From Chromohalobacter israelensis (GTDB lineage Bacteria > Pseudomonadota > Gammaproteobacteria > Pseudomonadales > Halomonadaceae), in the NCBI GenBank assembly GCA_000761475.1, contig JQNW01000003.1:218851-282850 (forward strand): a DNA stretch of 64,000 bases. The letters are read 5' to 3'. Numbering within the stretch: the first letter of the stretch is position 1; each line of letters starts with the position of its first letter. A program made the position numbers and the translations under genes. Below are positions 43,664 through 57,461 of this stretch, piece by piece. Under the pieces are notes generated by a model. That model did not search any database. It saw only the letters and a list, made by a program, of their open reading frames with translations, and had not been told where the DNA came from.

Positions 43664-44587
43664 ATGTTCAACGCGCAATACTTTCGCACCTTCATCACGC
43701 TTGTCGAGACGGGTAGCTTCACGCACACCGCACGCAAGCTGGAAATGACCCAGCCTGGCGTCAGCCAGCACATTCGCAAGCTCGAACGCTACCTCGACAA
43801 GTCATTGCTGTATCGTCATGGCCGTCGCTTCACGCTCACGGAAACCGGACGCCGTGCCTATGACTATGCGGTCAAGCTGTTCGCCGAGCATGAGCAGTTT
43901 CGGCATTCCCTGGACAACGATTCGCCGGACACGGGCGAATGCCGCGTTGCGTCGCCGAGCAGCGTGGGACTGATGTTCTATCCGTTCATCCTGGGCTACC
44001 AGCAGATGCACCCGGGATTGACGGTGACCTACGATTTCGCCTTCAACGCGGAGATCGTCGACGCCGTATTGGCCGGACGCTTCGATGTCGGCATCGTCAC
44101 GGACGTGACCAAGCATCCCGACCTGGATTTCGAACCCTGGCATCAGGAGCCGCTTTGCCTGCTGGTGCCCGCCGACTTCACGGGCACCACGATCAGCGAA
44201 CTCATGGCGCTCGGTTTCATGAACTATTCGGACGGCATCAATAACGCCAGTTCGTTGCTCAGGCGCAATTTCGCGGGCGAGTTTCGCTCGATGAGCCACT
44301 TTCCCCAGCAGGGCTTCTCCAACGAAGTCAGCATGGTACTGGATGCAGTGGCACGAGGGCTGGGCTTTACCGTGGTACCCCGGAGCGTGATGGAAACCTC
44401 GCCCTGGCAGCGTCAGGTCAAGGAGCTGCCCTTGGCGGAGCCGGTCTACGAGACGCTGTATGTCGTCACCAAGCGCGGCGTCGAGATGCCGCGTCGCTAC
44501 CAGCAGCTGCTGGGCGAGTTTCGCCTGCAGCGTCGCAACGTCCTGTACGGCTATGCCGAAGCGCCGCCGCTCGAGGACGAGGCCTGA
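43664..44587 (+). CDS. LysR-family transcriptional regulator
   Basis: This LTTR of 307 aa has an N-terminal winged HTH (AQYFRTFITLVETGSFTHTA, QPGVSQHIRKLERYLDKSLL) and a periplasmic-binding-protein-like effector domain starting near residue 90. The target is not evident; neighbours are the divergent ppnN and gcvP, whose terminator it shares. Start could be GTG 43649 or ATG 43664. A convincing extended -10 lies upstream in an unusually long leader. Confidence 0.88.
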   Translation: MFNAQYFRTFITLVETGSFTHTARKLEMTQPGVSQHIRKLERYLDKSLLYRHGRRFTLTETGRRAYDYAVKLFAEHEQFRHSLDNDSPDTGECRVASPSSVGLMFYPFILGYQQMHPGLTVTYDFAFNAEIVDAVLAGRFDVGIVTDVTKHPDLDFEPWHQEPLCLLVPADFTGTTISELMALGFMNYSDGINNASSLLRRNFAGEFRSMSHFPQQGFSNEVSMVLDAVARGLGFTVVPRSVMETSPWQRQVKELPLAEPVYETLYVVTKRGVEMPRRYQQLLGEFRLQRRNVLYGYAEAPPLEDEA

Positions 44588-44628
44588 CCGGAACGATCAT
44601 GCCTAAAGCGTAGTCTTCGTCTTCGCTG

Positions 44629-44657
44629 AACCCCGGGCCTTGCCGCCCGGGGTTTTT
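44629..44657. terminator. Bidirectional terminator between LysR gene and gcvP
   Basis: AACCCCGGGC / GCCCGGGGTT 10-bp stem, 6-nt loop, T run on the plus strand. Separates the two convergent genes. Confidence 0.85.
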
Positions 44658-44677
44658 CGTCGGTCCTGCCGAAACGT

Positions 44678-47578
<2,901 letters not shown>

Positions 47579-47688
47579 GCAACACCCAAACAGTAGCGGG
47601 CGGTCGAGCCCGATTTCGACACCAGACGGCGGCACCCAACGGCATGCCGCCGCCTCAAGACAGAACTCAATGCATCACGCGAGGGGCG

Positions 47689-48084
47689 TCAGTCTTCTTC
47701 GGCGCTGACGAGTGCGTCGTATGCGGTGGCATCGAGCAGCGATTCGAGCGCCTCGGGTTCGGCGAGCTTGAGCTTGATGATCCAGCCGTCTTCGTAGGGA
47801 TTGTCGTTGACGGTTTCGGGAGCGTCTTCGAGGGACTCGTTGACGGCAACGATCTCGCCACTCAGCGGCAGGTACAGATCGGAGGCCGCCTTGACGGATT
47901 CGATCACGCCGAACTCTTCGCCGGCATCGAGTTCGCGTCCGGTTTCGGGCAGTTCGACGAAGACGACGTCGCCCAGCGCTTCCTGGGCATGATCGGTAAT
48001 GCCGATCGTGACCGTGCCGTCACCGTTGTCGAGGACCCATTCATGGCTGTCGGTATAGCGGAGATTGGCGGGAATGTGACTCAT
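47689..48084 (-). CDS. gcvH: Glycine cleavage system H protein
   Basis: The 131-aa lipoyl carrier shuttles the aminomethyl group between P, T and L proteins. It begins [17 protein letters not shown], with the lipoylated Lys in [20 protein letters not shown] and the end [13 protein letters not shown] 48084 is the conserved start. The upstream frame extension to 48393 is not conserved. gcvHP faces away from the symporter-gcvT unit. Confidence 0.97.
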   Translation of the reverse strand: MSHIPANLRYTDSHEWVLDNGDGTVTIGITDHAQEALGDVVFVELPETGRELDAGEEFGVIESVKAASDLYLPLSGEIVAVNESLEDAPETVNDNPYEDGWIIKLKLAEPEALESLLDATAYDALVSAEED

Positions 48085-48634
48085 CGCGTTTTTCCTATAC
48101 GAAAAGGTTTTCTGAATCGGGGAATATATGAAGGGCATTATGCATGATTGACGTGTCCTTGGCATCGTCATCTTGCATTTCCATGTGCCGTTCGGCTCGA
48201 CCGCCTTGTAAGGGTGGACAGAACGCGACCCAGCGTCCAGCAAAAAACCGCACGATACCGGGAGATCCCCGCGACGCCAAGACAGTACCCCCTCCGCACG
48301 CAGGCGAGGGCGCTCGTCCGCCGCGGCAAGGCCCGCGTCATGGTGTGCATGCCGGGGGGCAATCCGGCGCGCCGTCGGTCGTGCGGTTGCCAATCCTCGG
48401 GACAGCGATTAGCCTCTGTTTCGGATAAGAAACCTGGTTCTTGCCGACCTCCACGCCGGCTGGCGGCGTTTTTTGCCTGCCATGCGGCCGATTACGCGAT
48501 TTCACGATGCAGGTGTGGAGCGCAGGTGAGGCAGTCCGCTAAAGTCGACAGGGTTTTGGCGTTTATCTTCTTGATGTTACGCCGACGGCAGTGCATCTCG
48601 TGCTGATAACAACAAATGTCTGGGAGGACATCTC
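48085..48634. other. 550-bp gene-free spacer with a possible structured leader
   Basis: Lies between divergent gcvH and the AGCS symporter. No convincing protein. It contains a 10-bp inverted repeat AACCGCACGA / TCGTGCGGTT (about 48246-48255 and 48379-48388) enclosing GC-rich pairing segments, a small hairpin GTTTC-GGATAA-GAAAC (48418-48433), and an intrinsic terminator at 48453-48474 reading toward the symporter. No glycine riboswitch consensus was found. It may encode an sRNA or an attenuated 5' leader. Confidence 0.45.
48453..48474 (+). terminator. Intrinsic terminator upstream of the AGCS symporter gene
   Basis: ACGCCG-GCTGG-CGGCGT hairpin plus six Ts, about 160 bp before the symporter GTG, with no ORF ending before it. 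Hence it ends a non-coding transcript or acts as an attenuator. Confidence 0.75.
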
Positions 48635-50020
48635 GTGGAAACACTCAACGCAATATTCAGCGCCATCAACGATGTCGTATGGGGCCCCTTGATGCTTGTC
48701 CTTTTGCTCGGTGTGGGGGTCTATCTCCAGCTGGGTCTCAAGCTGTTGCCCATTCGCAAGCTGGGCGCAGGCTTCAGGCTGCTCTGGAAAGGGCGTCAGG
48801 CCGAGAAAGGGGATGAAGACGAAGGGGAAATCTCTCCCTTCAATGCGCTGATGACGTCGCTATCGGCCACCGTCGGTACCGGCAACATCGCCGGGGTGGC
48901 GACGGCCATCTTCCTGGGGGGGCCGGGCGCCGTGTTCTGGATGTGGATCACCGCGCTGGTCGGCATGGCGACCAAGTTTGCCGAGGCGGTGCTGGCCGTC
49001 CGCTATCGTGAAGTCGATGCGGCCGGCGATCACGTTGGCGGGCCCATGTATTACATTCGCAATGGGCTGGGCAAGAAGTGGGCTTGGCTAGGGGCCCTGT
49101 TCGCCTTTTTCGGTGCGGTGGCCGCCTTCGGCATCGGCAATACCGTGCAGTCCAATTCGGTCGCCGATGGACTCAGCGAGTCACTGGGCATGCCGCACTG
49201 GCTGACCGGTGTGATCATCATGCTGCTGGCCGGTGCCGTGATTCTCGGCGGGATCAAGCGCATTGCCAAGGTGGCGGGCAAGCTGGTGCCCTTCATGGCG
49301 ATCGCCTACATCGTCTGTGGTCTGCTGGTGCTGTTCATCAATATCGATCAGGTCGGGGCAGCGCTGGGGCTGATCTTCGGTCATGCCTTCACGCCGGTAT
49401 CCGCCGCCGGCGGCTTCGCCGGGGCTGCCGTGGCCAAGGCCATTCAGTATGGCGTGGCGAGGGGCGTGTTTTCCAATGAAGCGGGGCTGGGGAGTGCGCC
49501 CATCGCCCATGCCGCGGCACAGACCAAGAACCCGGTGCGCCAGGGGCTGGTGGCGATGCTGGGAACCTTCATCGATACCATCATCGTGTGCTCGGTCACC
49601 GCATTGGCGATCTTGACCAGCGCCGAGTGGACATCGGGCGAAACCGGCGCTGCATTGACCGCCATGGCCTTCGATGGCGCGCTTCCGGGAATCGGCCAGT
49701 ATGTCGTGTCCTTTGCACTGGCGGTCTTTGCCTTCACGACCATTCTCGGCTGGGCCTTCTATGGCGAAAAATGCTTCGAATACCTGTTCGGTGTCGCATC
49801 GATCAAGGTCTATCGGGTGGTCTATATCCTGGCGATCCTCGTCGGGGCCGTCGCGCCGCTGGACTTCGTATGGCTGATGGCCAGTGTCTTCAATGCCATG
49901 ATGGCGATCCCCAACCTGATTGCATTGGCTCTTCTGTCGCCGGTGGTCTTCAAGCTCACGCGTGATCACTTCGAGGGCAAGACCGTCCTGCCGGGCGAAG
50001 ATCTCAACGACAAGCACTGA
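48635..50020 (+). CDS. AGCS-family sodium:alanine/glycine symporter
   Basis: A 461-aa amino acid:cation symporter with about 11 membrane segments and the family motifs PFNALMTSLSATVGTGNIAG, GGPGAVFWMWITALVGM, KFAEAVLAVRYR and GVARGVFSNEAGLGSAPIAH. A GTG start with GGGAGG 7 bp upstream is clear. It uses Na+ to import alanine or glycine. The next gene is gcvT, 57 bp downstream, so glycine uptake is probably linked to glycine cleavage. Confidence 0.95.
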   Translation: METLNAIFSAINDVVWGPLMLVLLLGVGVYLQLGLKLLPIRKLGAGFRLLWKGRQAEKGDEDEGEISPFNALMTSLSATVGTGNIAGVATAIFLGGPGAVFWMWITALVGMATKFAEAVLAVRYREVDAAGDHVGGPMYYIRNGLGKKWAWLGALFAFFGAVAAFGIGNTVQSNSVADGLSESLGMPHWLTGVIIMLLAGAVILGGIKRIAKVAGKLVPFMAIAYIVCGLLVLFINIDQVGAALGLIFGHAFTPVSAAGGFAGAAVAKAIQYGVARGVFSNEAGLGSAPIAHAAAQTKNPVRQGLVAMLGTFIDTIIVCSVTALAILTSAEWTSGETGAALTAMAFDGALPGIGQYVVSFALAVFAFTTILGWAFYGEKCFEYLFGVASIKVYRVVYILAILVGAVAPLDFVWLMASVFNAMMAIPNLIALALLSPVVFKLTRDHFEGKTVLPGEDLNDKH

Positions 50021-50077
50021 ACCCAAGCCGGGAGCGGTCCAGCCGCTCCCGGCATGTACCTTTGCGAGGAAGCGACC

Positions 50078-51193
50078 ATGGACGACGATCTGCACCAGAC
50101 ACCGCTGCATGACTTGCATCTCTCTCTCGGCGCCAAGATGGTGCCTTTCGCCGGCTACAGCATGCCGGTGCAGTATGCGCTTGGCGTCAAGAAAGAGCAT
50201 GAGCACACCCGCAATGCGTGCGGCCTGTTCGATGTCTCGCACATGGGGCAGCTCTTGATTTCGGGACCGACGCCGGCGCAGGCCATCGAGACGCTGGTGC
50301 CGGCGGATATCGTCGACTTGCCGGCGGGCATGCAGCGTTATGCGCTCTTCACCGGCAACGAAGGCGGCATTCTCGATGACCTGATGATCGTCAATCGAGG
50401 CGACGACCTTTATGTGGTGGTCAACGCGGCCTGCAAGGACCAGGACGTGACGCATCTGCGCACCGGCCTCGATGCCGCGCACCAGGTTGAAGTGCTCGAT
50501 CGTTCGCTTCTGGCATTGCAGGGGCCGCAAGCCAAGGATGTCATGGCGCGCCTGTGCCCCGAGGCATGCGATCTGGTCTTCATGCGCCACGGGCAGTTCG
50601 ATGCCCTGGGTACCACGCTATGGATCAGTCGCAGTGGCTATACTGGCGAAGACGGTTTCGAAATTTCGGTGCCCAGGGACGCGGCCGAGACATTGGCCCG
50701 GTGGCTCGTGGAGCAGCCCGAGGTCGAGCCGATCGGTCTCGGTGCACGCGATTCGTTGCGGCTGGAAGCGGGGCTTTGCCTGTATGGCCATGATCTGGAT
50801 GCACATACCACACCGGCGGAGGCCAGCTTGATCTGGGCCGTGGGCAAGGTGCGCCGCATTGGGGGGGAGCGCGAAGGCGGATTCCCGGGCGCGGACGTCA
50901 TCCTGCCGCAGATCGACACTAAGCGCATCGTGCGCAAGCGTGTCGGCCTGGTGGGCGAGGGCCGGGCCCCCGTGCGCGAAGGCACCCGACTCTACGACGA
51001 CGCCGATCGACATGTCGGCCAAATGACCTCCGGCAGCTTCGGGCCGACGCTGGGCAAGCCCGTGGCCATGGCCTACGTGGATGTCGAGTGGGCCGGCGTG
51101 GAGACGACGCTGTACGCGGACGTACGCGGCAAGCGCCTGCCGATGCGGGTGACCCGCATGCCCTTCGTGCCTGCCAACTATTATCGCGGGTAG
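50078..51193 (+). CDS. gcvT: Glycine cleavage system T protein (aminomethyltransferase)
   Basis: The folate-dependent enzyme (371 aa) releases ammonia from aminomethyl-GcvH and forms methylene-THF. Motifs are MVPFAGYSMPVQY, CGLFDVSHMGQ, RSGYTGEDGFEISV and the terminal TSGSFGPTLGKPVAMAYV. ATG 50078 follows GAGGA and matches the family start. It is separated from gcvHP and instead follows the symporter, followed by a strong terminator. Confidence 0.96.
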   Translation: MDDDLHQTPLHDLHLSLGAKMVPFAGYSMPVQYALGVKKEHEHTRNACGLFDVSHMGQLLISGPTPAQAIETLVPADIVDLPAGMQRYALFTGNEGGILDDLMIVNRGDDLYVVVNAACKDQDVTHLRTGLDAAHQVEVLDRSLLALQGPQAKDVMARLCPEACDLVFMRHGQFDALGTTLWISRSGYTGEDGFEISVPRDAAETLARWLVEQPEVEPIGLGARDSLRLEAGLCLYGHDLDAHTTPAEASLIWAVGKVRRIGGEREGGFPGADVILPQIDTKRIVRKRVGLVGEGRAPVREGTRLYDDADRHVGQMTSGSFGPTLGKPVAMAYVDVEWAGVETTLYADVRGKRLPMRVTRMPFVPANYYRG

Positions 51194-51241
51194 CATTCGC
51201 CACGCAGACCAGGTGTTATACCGTTATCTAGACATCTTTGA

Positions 51242-51269
51242 AACCTCGAGCAAGCCTCGAGGTTTTTTT
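51242..51269 (+). terminator. Intrinsic terminator after gcvT
   Basis: AACCTCGAG / CTCGAGGTT stem with 5-nt loop followed by six or more Ts. Confidence 0.9.
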
Positions 51270-51327
51270 CATGCCAAACAGCAAGGAAGGAAAAAAGAAA
51301 GAAAGCGTAGATGCCGATGGGGCGTTA

Positions 51328-51894
51328 TCAAGCGGCAAGGGGTAGCCACTGACCTCGCATGGCGATCCACAGTCCCGCCTGAGCGATGGCGAATCCCAGC
51401 ACGGCGCCGGCGGCGACGTCACTGACGTAGTGCAGGCCGAGAATGACCCGCGAGGCGGCGATGAGTCCGCTCAACGGCAAGACCACCACGAGCAGCCAGG
51501 GAGATGATGCCGCCGTCAGCGTGCAGAACATCACGGCATGCAAGGTGTGGCCACTTGGAAAGCTGTAGCGGTCCAGCGGGGGCATCGTGCAGGGAATGCT
51601 CGAGAAGGTGATATAGGGTCGCTCCCGGCACAGGCGCGTCTTGAGAAGACGATAGACAGTGGCCCCGGTCGCGGCACACAGGCCCCAGATCAACGTCAGA
51701 CGCCATCCCGCCTGGCCATGCACGAGCGGTTGCAGCAGGGCCAGGGCGACCCAGGCCGGCCAGTCACCGACCCGGCTGCAGAACCGGAATACGCCATGGA
51801 CCAGGCGTCGATGGCTGAGCAGCGCGATACGGTGGCAAAGCTGCCATTCGAGGGTATCGAGCCGATCAAACATGGCTAGGGGTCGTGAGCGCAT
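51328..51894 (-). CDS. PAP2-family phosphatase
   Basis: A 188-aa membrane phosphatase with KTRLCRERPY (K-x6-RP), YSFPSGHTLHAV (PSGH) and SRVILGLHYVSDVAAG (SR-x5-H-x3-D). Short PAP2 proteins of this form hydrolyse undecaprenyl diphosphate or phosphatidylglycerol phosphate; the substrate is unknown. AGGA before ATG 51894 supports that start, giving a 29-nt overlap with the glycosyltransferase gene upstream, so they are co-translated. ATG 51873 is possible. GC-rich, unrelated in composition to the PAP2 genes of the 1-10 kb block. Confidence 0.88.
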   Translation of the reverse strand: MRSRPLAMFDRLDTLEWQLCHRIALLSHRRLVHGVFRFCSRVGDWPAWVALALLQPLVHGQAGWRLTLIWGLCAATGATVYRLLKTRLCRERPYITFSSIPCTMPPLDRYSFPSGHTLHAVMFCTLTAASSPWLLVVVLPLSGLIAASRVILGLHYVSDVAAGAVLGFAIAQAGLWIAMRGQWLPLAA

Positions 51895-53023
51895 GCTGTG
51901 TTTCCTGAGCCGTCAGCGTTAGATAGGTGAAAAAGCGCTCGCCGATCAGATCCCAGCTTTGATGAGCGACTTTCTCGCGGGCGGCGCGTCCCATGCGGGC
52001 GCGGCTGGCCGGTTGGAGACAAAGATCGACGGCGGCCTGCACGAAGCTGTCGTCGGCGGTCGCGTCGATGAGGCGTCCTTCGCAGCCATCCGTGATCAGT
52101 TCGCTGGCGGCCGCCTGGTCGAATGCCACCACGGGCAGGCCGCTGGCCATGGCTTCGGGAACGACATTGCCGTACGTCTCCGAGTGCGAAGGGAACAGGA
52201 ACATGTCGGCACTGGCGTAGTGTTGCGCCAAGGCCTCGCCGGTGAGAAATCCGGTGAAAACGGCGTCGGGCAGTTGCCGTTCGAGACGCTGCCGTTCGGG
52301 GCCGTCCCCCACCAGGACCGGAATCACGTCCGGCTGGACGTGCTGCATCTCGCGTATGGCACGGACCAGCAGGCGAGTATTCTTCTCGGCGGCGAGTCGT
52401 CCGGCATACAGGGCGACAGGCCGATGATCGTCGGCGCCCCAGCGCGCTCTTAGCTGGGCATCGCGCCACGAGGGCGAGAACCGCCCGGCGTCGATGCCCC
52501 GACCCAGGACGTCGACATGGTGGAAGCCTCGTTGCCGCAGGCGCTCGGCCTGAACGTGGGTAGGCACCAGCGTCAGCCGGCAACGGTTGTGGAAATAACG
52601 CAGGCCTGCGGTGACGAGACCGCTGAGGGCGCGCAGATGATAATTGGCGGCGTATTGGTCGAAATTGGTATGAAAGCCACCGACGACGGGGATCGCGAGA
52701 TGCCGGGCCGTTGCCAGCGCTGCCCAGCCAAGTGGTCCTTCGGTGGCGATGTAGACCACGTCGGGACGCGACTGGCGCCAGAGACGCGACAGGCGCCGCC
52801 AATCGGGAGCCCCGACATAGACCCCGGCATAGCCCGGCAGGGAAAACGCGCGGACCTGCACGTCGCGCTCGGCACGGCCTTCGCGGCCACCTTGCTGCGG
52901 TCTTGGCCGCACCAGCTGCAGGGCGACGCCACGGGTGACGAGGTATTGGGCCAGATGCCCCAGCGTATGGGCGACACCGTTGATTTCGGGTGTCCAGGTT
53001 TCACTGACCAATGCGACTCGCAT
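51866..53023 (-). CDS. GT4-family glycosyltransferase
   Basis: The 385-aa GT-B enzyme starts MRVALVSETWTPEINGVAHT, with the donor-site motif AGRLAAEKNTRLLVRAI and the E-x7-E signature in SHSETYGNVVPEAMASGLPVV. The N-terminal pattern, including GGFHTNFDQYAANY, resembles sulfoquinovosyl or mannosyl diacylglycerol transferases (SQD2/MgtA/DgdA types), so a glycolipid product is plausible. The overlap with a PAP2 gene fits a lipid-phosphate to glycolipid conversion, e.g. under phosphate limitation, but this is inference. Confidence 0.85.
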   Translation of the reverse strand: MRVALVSETWTPEINGVAHTLGHLAQYLVTRGVALQLVRPRPQQGGREGRAERDVQVRAFSLPGYAGVYVGAPDWRRLSRLWRQSRPDVVYIATEGPLGWAALATARHLAIPVVGGFHTNFDQYAANYHLRALSGLVTAGLRYFHNRCRLTLVPTHVQAERLRQRGFHHVDVLGRGIDAGRFSPSWRDAQLRARWGADDHRPVALYAGRLAAEKNTRLLVRAIREMQHVQPDVIPVLVGDGPERQRLERQLPDAVFTGFLTGEALAQHYASADMFLFPSHSETYGNVVPEAMASGLPVVAFDQAAASELITDGCEGRLIDATADDSFVQAAVDLCLQPASRARMGRAAREKVAHQSWDLIGERFFTYLTLTAQETQHALTTPSHV

Positions 53024-53158
53024 GATGCGCCCTCCGTGTCATATCGAGACATCGCCAGACTGGTACACCGTCATGACAGTCATGCGTCATTGCCGTGATG
53101 ATTCGATGTCGCAAAACATCGACAGCGGCACGGAAGCTGCCACGTCCGGTATCTTGAC

Positions 53159-54070
53159 TCAGCGTAGCACACGTTCAGGATCGACGGGCTTGCCGCCGTG
53201 ACGCACATCGAACAGCAAGTCGTAACGACCAGTGTCGTGACGGTAGCCGATGTCACAGACCGGCGAGCCTTGCGAGATGCGATCGCCATCCTTGACGAGA
53301 AGTCGCTTGCAGAGGGCGTAGACGCTTTGCATGTTGTCGGCATGGTGAATGATCACCACGCGTCCCAGCTGTCGCATGCTGTCGGCAAAACGTACGGTCC
53401 CGTCGGCGACAGCACGGGCTTGGCTGTCGCCGGGGGCCGACAGCAACATCGGCTGGAGGGTGCCACGCGCGTCCGTGCCGTAGCGTCGCGAGACCTTGTA
53501 GTCATCCAGTGGCCAGCGCCACCCCTTGGCACTTGCCGGCATGGCGCCGGGGTCTGGCAGCTCGCGACGGCTTGTCGCCGGCTTGGCGGCCGCCGCGGAC
53601 GAGGAGCGACGTGCCGCCGCGCTGGCTTGCTGCGTACTTCCCGACAACGGCACCTGGATCAGTTGACCAACGCGCAAGGCATTGGCGGCAGTGTCGGGGT
53701 TGGCTGCCTGCACGCGTCGCGGATCGCTGCCGAAGAGGCGTGCGATGCTGGTGAAGGTATCGCCGGGCCGCACCTGGTACCGGTAGGGGCCGCCCCCGGG
53801 GGCGCGTTCGCGTCGCGTCGGCACCAGGATGCGCTGTCCGATGGCGAGCCGCCGGGCGTCCACGCCGGGATTGAAGCGCTGCAGACGTAACAAGGGGACG
53901 TCGGCACGTTTGGCGATCTCTCCCAATGTGTCGCCGCGTTGAATGGAAATCCAGTTGCCGGCGATGTTGCCTCGATAGCCGCCGGCGCCAGGTCCTCCCG
54001 CGCAACCTGCCAATATCAAGATGAAGAGGAGAAGGGGGACGAGGCGAGCGCACGATCCTTCTCTTGCCAT
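53159..54070 (-). CDS. NlpD-like lipoprotein with two LysM and a degenerate LytM domain
   Basis: The 303-aa protein has a lipoprotein signal (LLLFILILAGC), two LysM domains (ISIQRGDTLGEIAKRADVPL and YQVRPGDTFTSIARLFGSDP) and a C-terminal M23 fold. The fold's zinc ligands are lost: the usual YAHN is YALC and LHFE is LLFD, as in amidase activators NlpD and EnvC. It likely activates an amidase during septal peptidoglycan splitting. ATG 54085 is an alternative start. It overlaps the upstream acyltransferase by about 55 nt. Another NlpD may exist elsewhere near rpoS. Confidence 0.85.
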   Translation of the reverse strand: MAREGSCARLVPLLLFILILAGCAGGPGAGGYRGNIAGNWISIQRGDTLGEIAKRADVPLLRLQRFNPGVDARRLAIGQRILVPTRRERAPGGGPYRYQVRPGDTFTSIARLFGSDPRRVQAANPDTAANALRVGQLIQVPLSGSTQQASAAARRSSSAAAAKPATSRRELPDPGAMPASAKGWRWPLDDYKVSRRYGTDARGTLQPMLLSAPGDSQARAVADGTVRFADSMRQLGRVVIIHHADNMQSVYALCKRLLVKDGDRISQGSPVCDIGYRHDTGRYDLLFDVRHGGKPVDPERVLR

Positions 54071-54903
54071 AGCGCGTTCAGCCATGAATGGAAGCGTTCC
54101 TTGTAGTGCGGATCCAGATGATAGTCGCCCGAAACCATCCAGGCTGGTACGGCGAGCAGGCGTGCTTCCATGTGAACGCTGTCGTTGCGGCCACACAGGA
54201 AGTGCCAGAAGTTGGGGCGGGGAGACCGGTAATGAAGCGTCACGTCGATTATGCCGCTCAAGCGGTCTCCCAGCAGGCCGAGGACTTGTGCGGTTCCGCC
54301 GGCCTTGGGGCGTAACAGGTGCTGAAAGGGGCTTGCTTGGCGGTCTCGCTTGGCCGGAGTGAAACGCGTGCCTTCGACGAAATTGTAAATTGCCATGGGC
54401 ATTTCCCTTGCCCGCTCGCACATGCGTTGGGTCGCGCGCCGGTCCCGTTCCGCCAGTTGAGGGCGTTCGGCGAGTTTTTGCCGCGTGTAGCGGCGCATGA
54501 ACGGAAACTCCAGCGCCCACCAGGCCAGGCCGATGACGGGGATGAAGATCAGTTCGCGCTTGAGGAAGAACTTGGGCATCGGCGTGCGTCCATGCAGCAG
54601 GTATTGCATGACGAAGATGTCCGTCCAGCTCTGGTGATTGGCGATGACCAGCCACCATTGCCGTGGCGAGAGGCCATCGGGCAACTGGGCGCTGATGCGT
54701 GGCTTGATCCAGTGACGAATCCACCAGTTGTTGGTCGCGATCCACGCCAGCGCAATGGCATTGAGGCCGGCCAGCACGCGCAGGCGCCAGCGGCGGGTCG
54801 GGGTGACCAGCTTGAGGAGCGTGAGCAAGTACAGCGGCACGCCCCAGAAGAGCGTATTGACGATCAGCAACAGCACGCTTACCAGCCCCTTGAGGGTCGC
54901 CAT
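54016..54903 (-). CDS. PlsC-family acyltransferase (YihG-like)
   Basis: A 295-aa membrane acyltransferase that transfers acyl chains to lysophosphatidic acid or related lipids. The catalytic NHxxxD is IANHQSWTDIFV, the acceptor motif FVEGTRFTPAKR, and a third block FMRRYTRQKLAE. An N-terminal hydrophobic helix anchors it. The sequence style is nearest E. coli YihG among PlsC paralogues. ATG 54903 follows AAGGAG; the longer start lacks a ribosome binding site. Confidence 0.9.
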   Translation of the reverse strand: MATLKGLVSVLLLIVNTLFWGVPLYLLTLLKLVTPTRRWRLRVLAGLNAIALAWIATNNWWIRHWIKPRISAQLPDGLSPRQWWLVIANHQSWTDIFVMQYLLHGRTPMPKFFLKRELIFIPVIGLAWWALEFPFMRRYTRQKLAERPQLAERDRRATQRMCERAREMPMAIYNFVEGTRFTPAKRDRQASPFQHLLRPKAGGTAQVLGLLGDRLSGIIDVTLHYRSPRPNFWHFLCGRNDSVHMEARLLAVPAWMVSGDYHLDPHYKERFHSWLNALWQEKDRALASSPFSSSS

Positions 54904-54990
54904 GCCGTTCTCCTTCAATGACTTGGCGATCATGCTACTGGATCGTGTACCGCCTGCCCAGTCTCACCCCCAAGGTGGCTGCCGGTACGC

Positions 54991-56940
<1,950 letters not shown>

Positions 56941-57461
56941 GTGACACTCCTGGTCATCTGCGCCGTTACGTCTTTGTAGACCAGCGCCCTGAGACATGGC
57001 GTATTGGGAGATGAGGTGGCGTGCGGGGCCGGGCGCACATGTTGCATCGCACCATATCGGAATTAAAAACAAGTCGATATCGCCTGTCCACTCGACGAAA
57101 GGGGGAGGCCGGAGACGCGGTGTCAGACATCCTCAATGTGACATGGAGATGATGAAAATCTGATCGATTTGAGTCGAAGTGGGATGTCATCGGCCAAGCT
57201 GGCCTATTGTACGGTGTTAATGCACAGCGTTATCCACAGTTTGTGTGGATGACTTTTTTCATGCGGCGAGCAGGAGGTGTTTCATGCTCGGTGCAGCGCT
57301 GGGAAAGCCACCGATCACCGTGTCCCTTGCGGTATCCATGCCGAGATGGATGTCGTGATGCGCCTTAGCAGGTAAACTGGCGCCTATCCCCGAAACGCAC
57401 GTCGCGCATGTCGCAGCGGACATGCCCAAACCCATATTGACGTTATCGCCAGGAGGTCGAT
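56941..57461. other. 521-bp spacer with divergent promoters and a DnaA-box pair
   Basis: No convincing protein gene. A perfect DnaA box TTATCCACA at 57230-57238 faces a 1-mismatch copy (TGTGGATGA) 5 bp further on, forming an inverted ATCCACA-5-TGTGGAT. Also seen are AT-rich patches (GGAATTAAAAAC near 57060) that could hold the aacS promoter, and an AGGAGG-ATG microORF of about 24 codons near 57285 that resembles nothing known. Confidence 0.4.

Noticed and set aside
48085..48634. Glycine riboswitch upstream of gcvH or the AGCS-gcvT genes
   Set aside because: Both strands were read for the conserved CCGAAGG-GCAA and CTCTCAGG-AAA-GGAC segments; neither is present.
57285..57359. About 24-codon ORF after AGGAGG in the aacS/MFS spacer
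   Set aside because: Good ribosome binding site, but too short to judge, no known homology and no conserved neighbour position; left as a note in the spacer entry.
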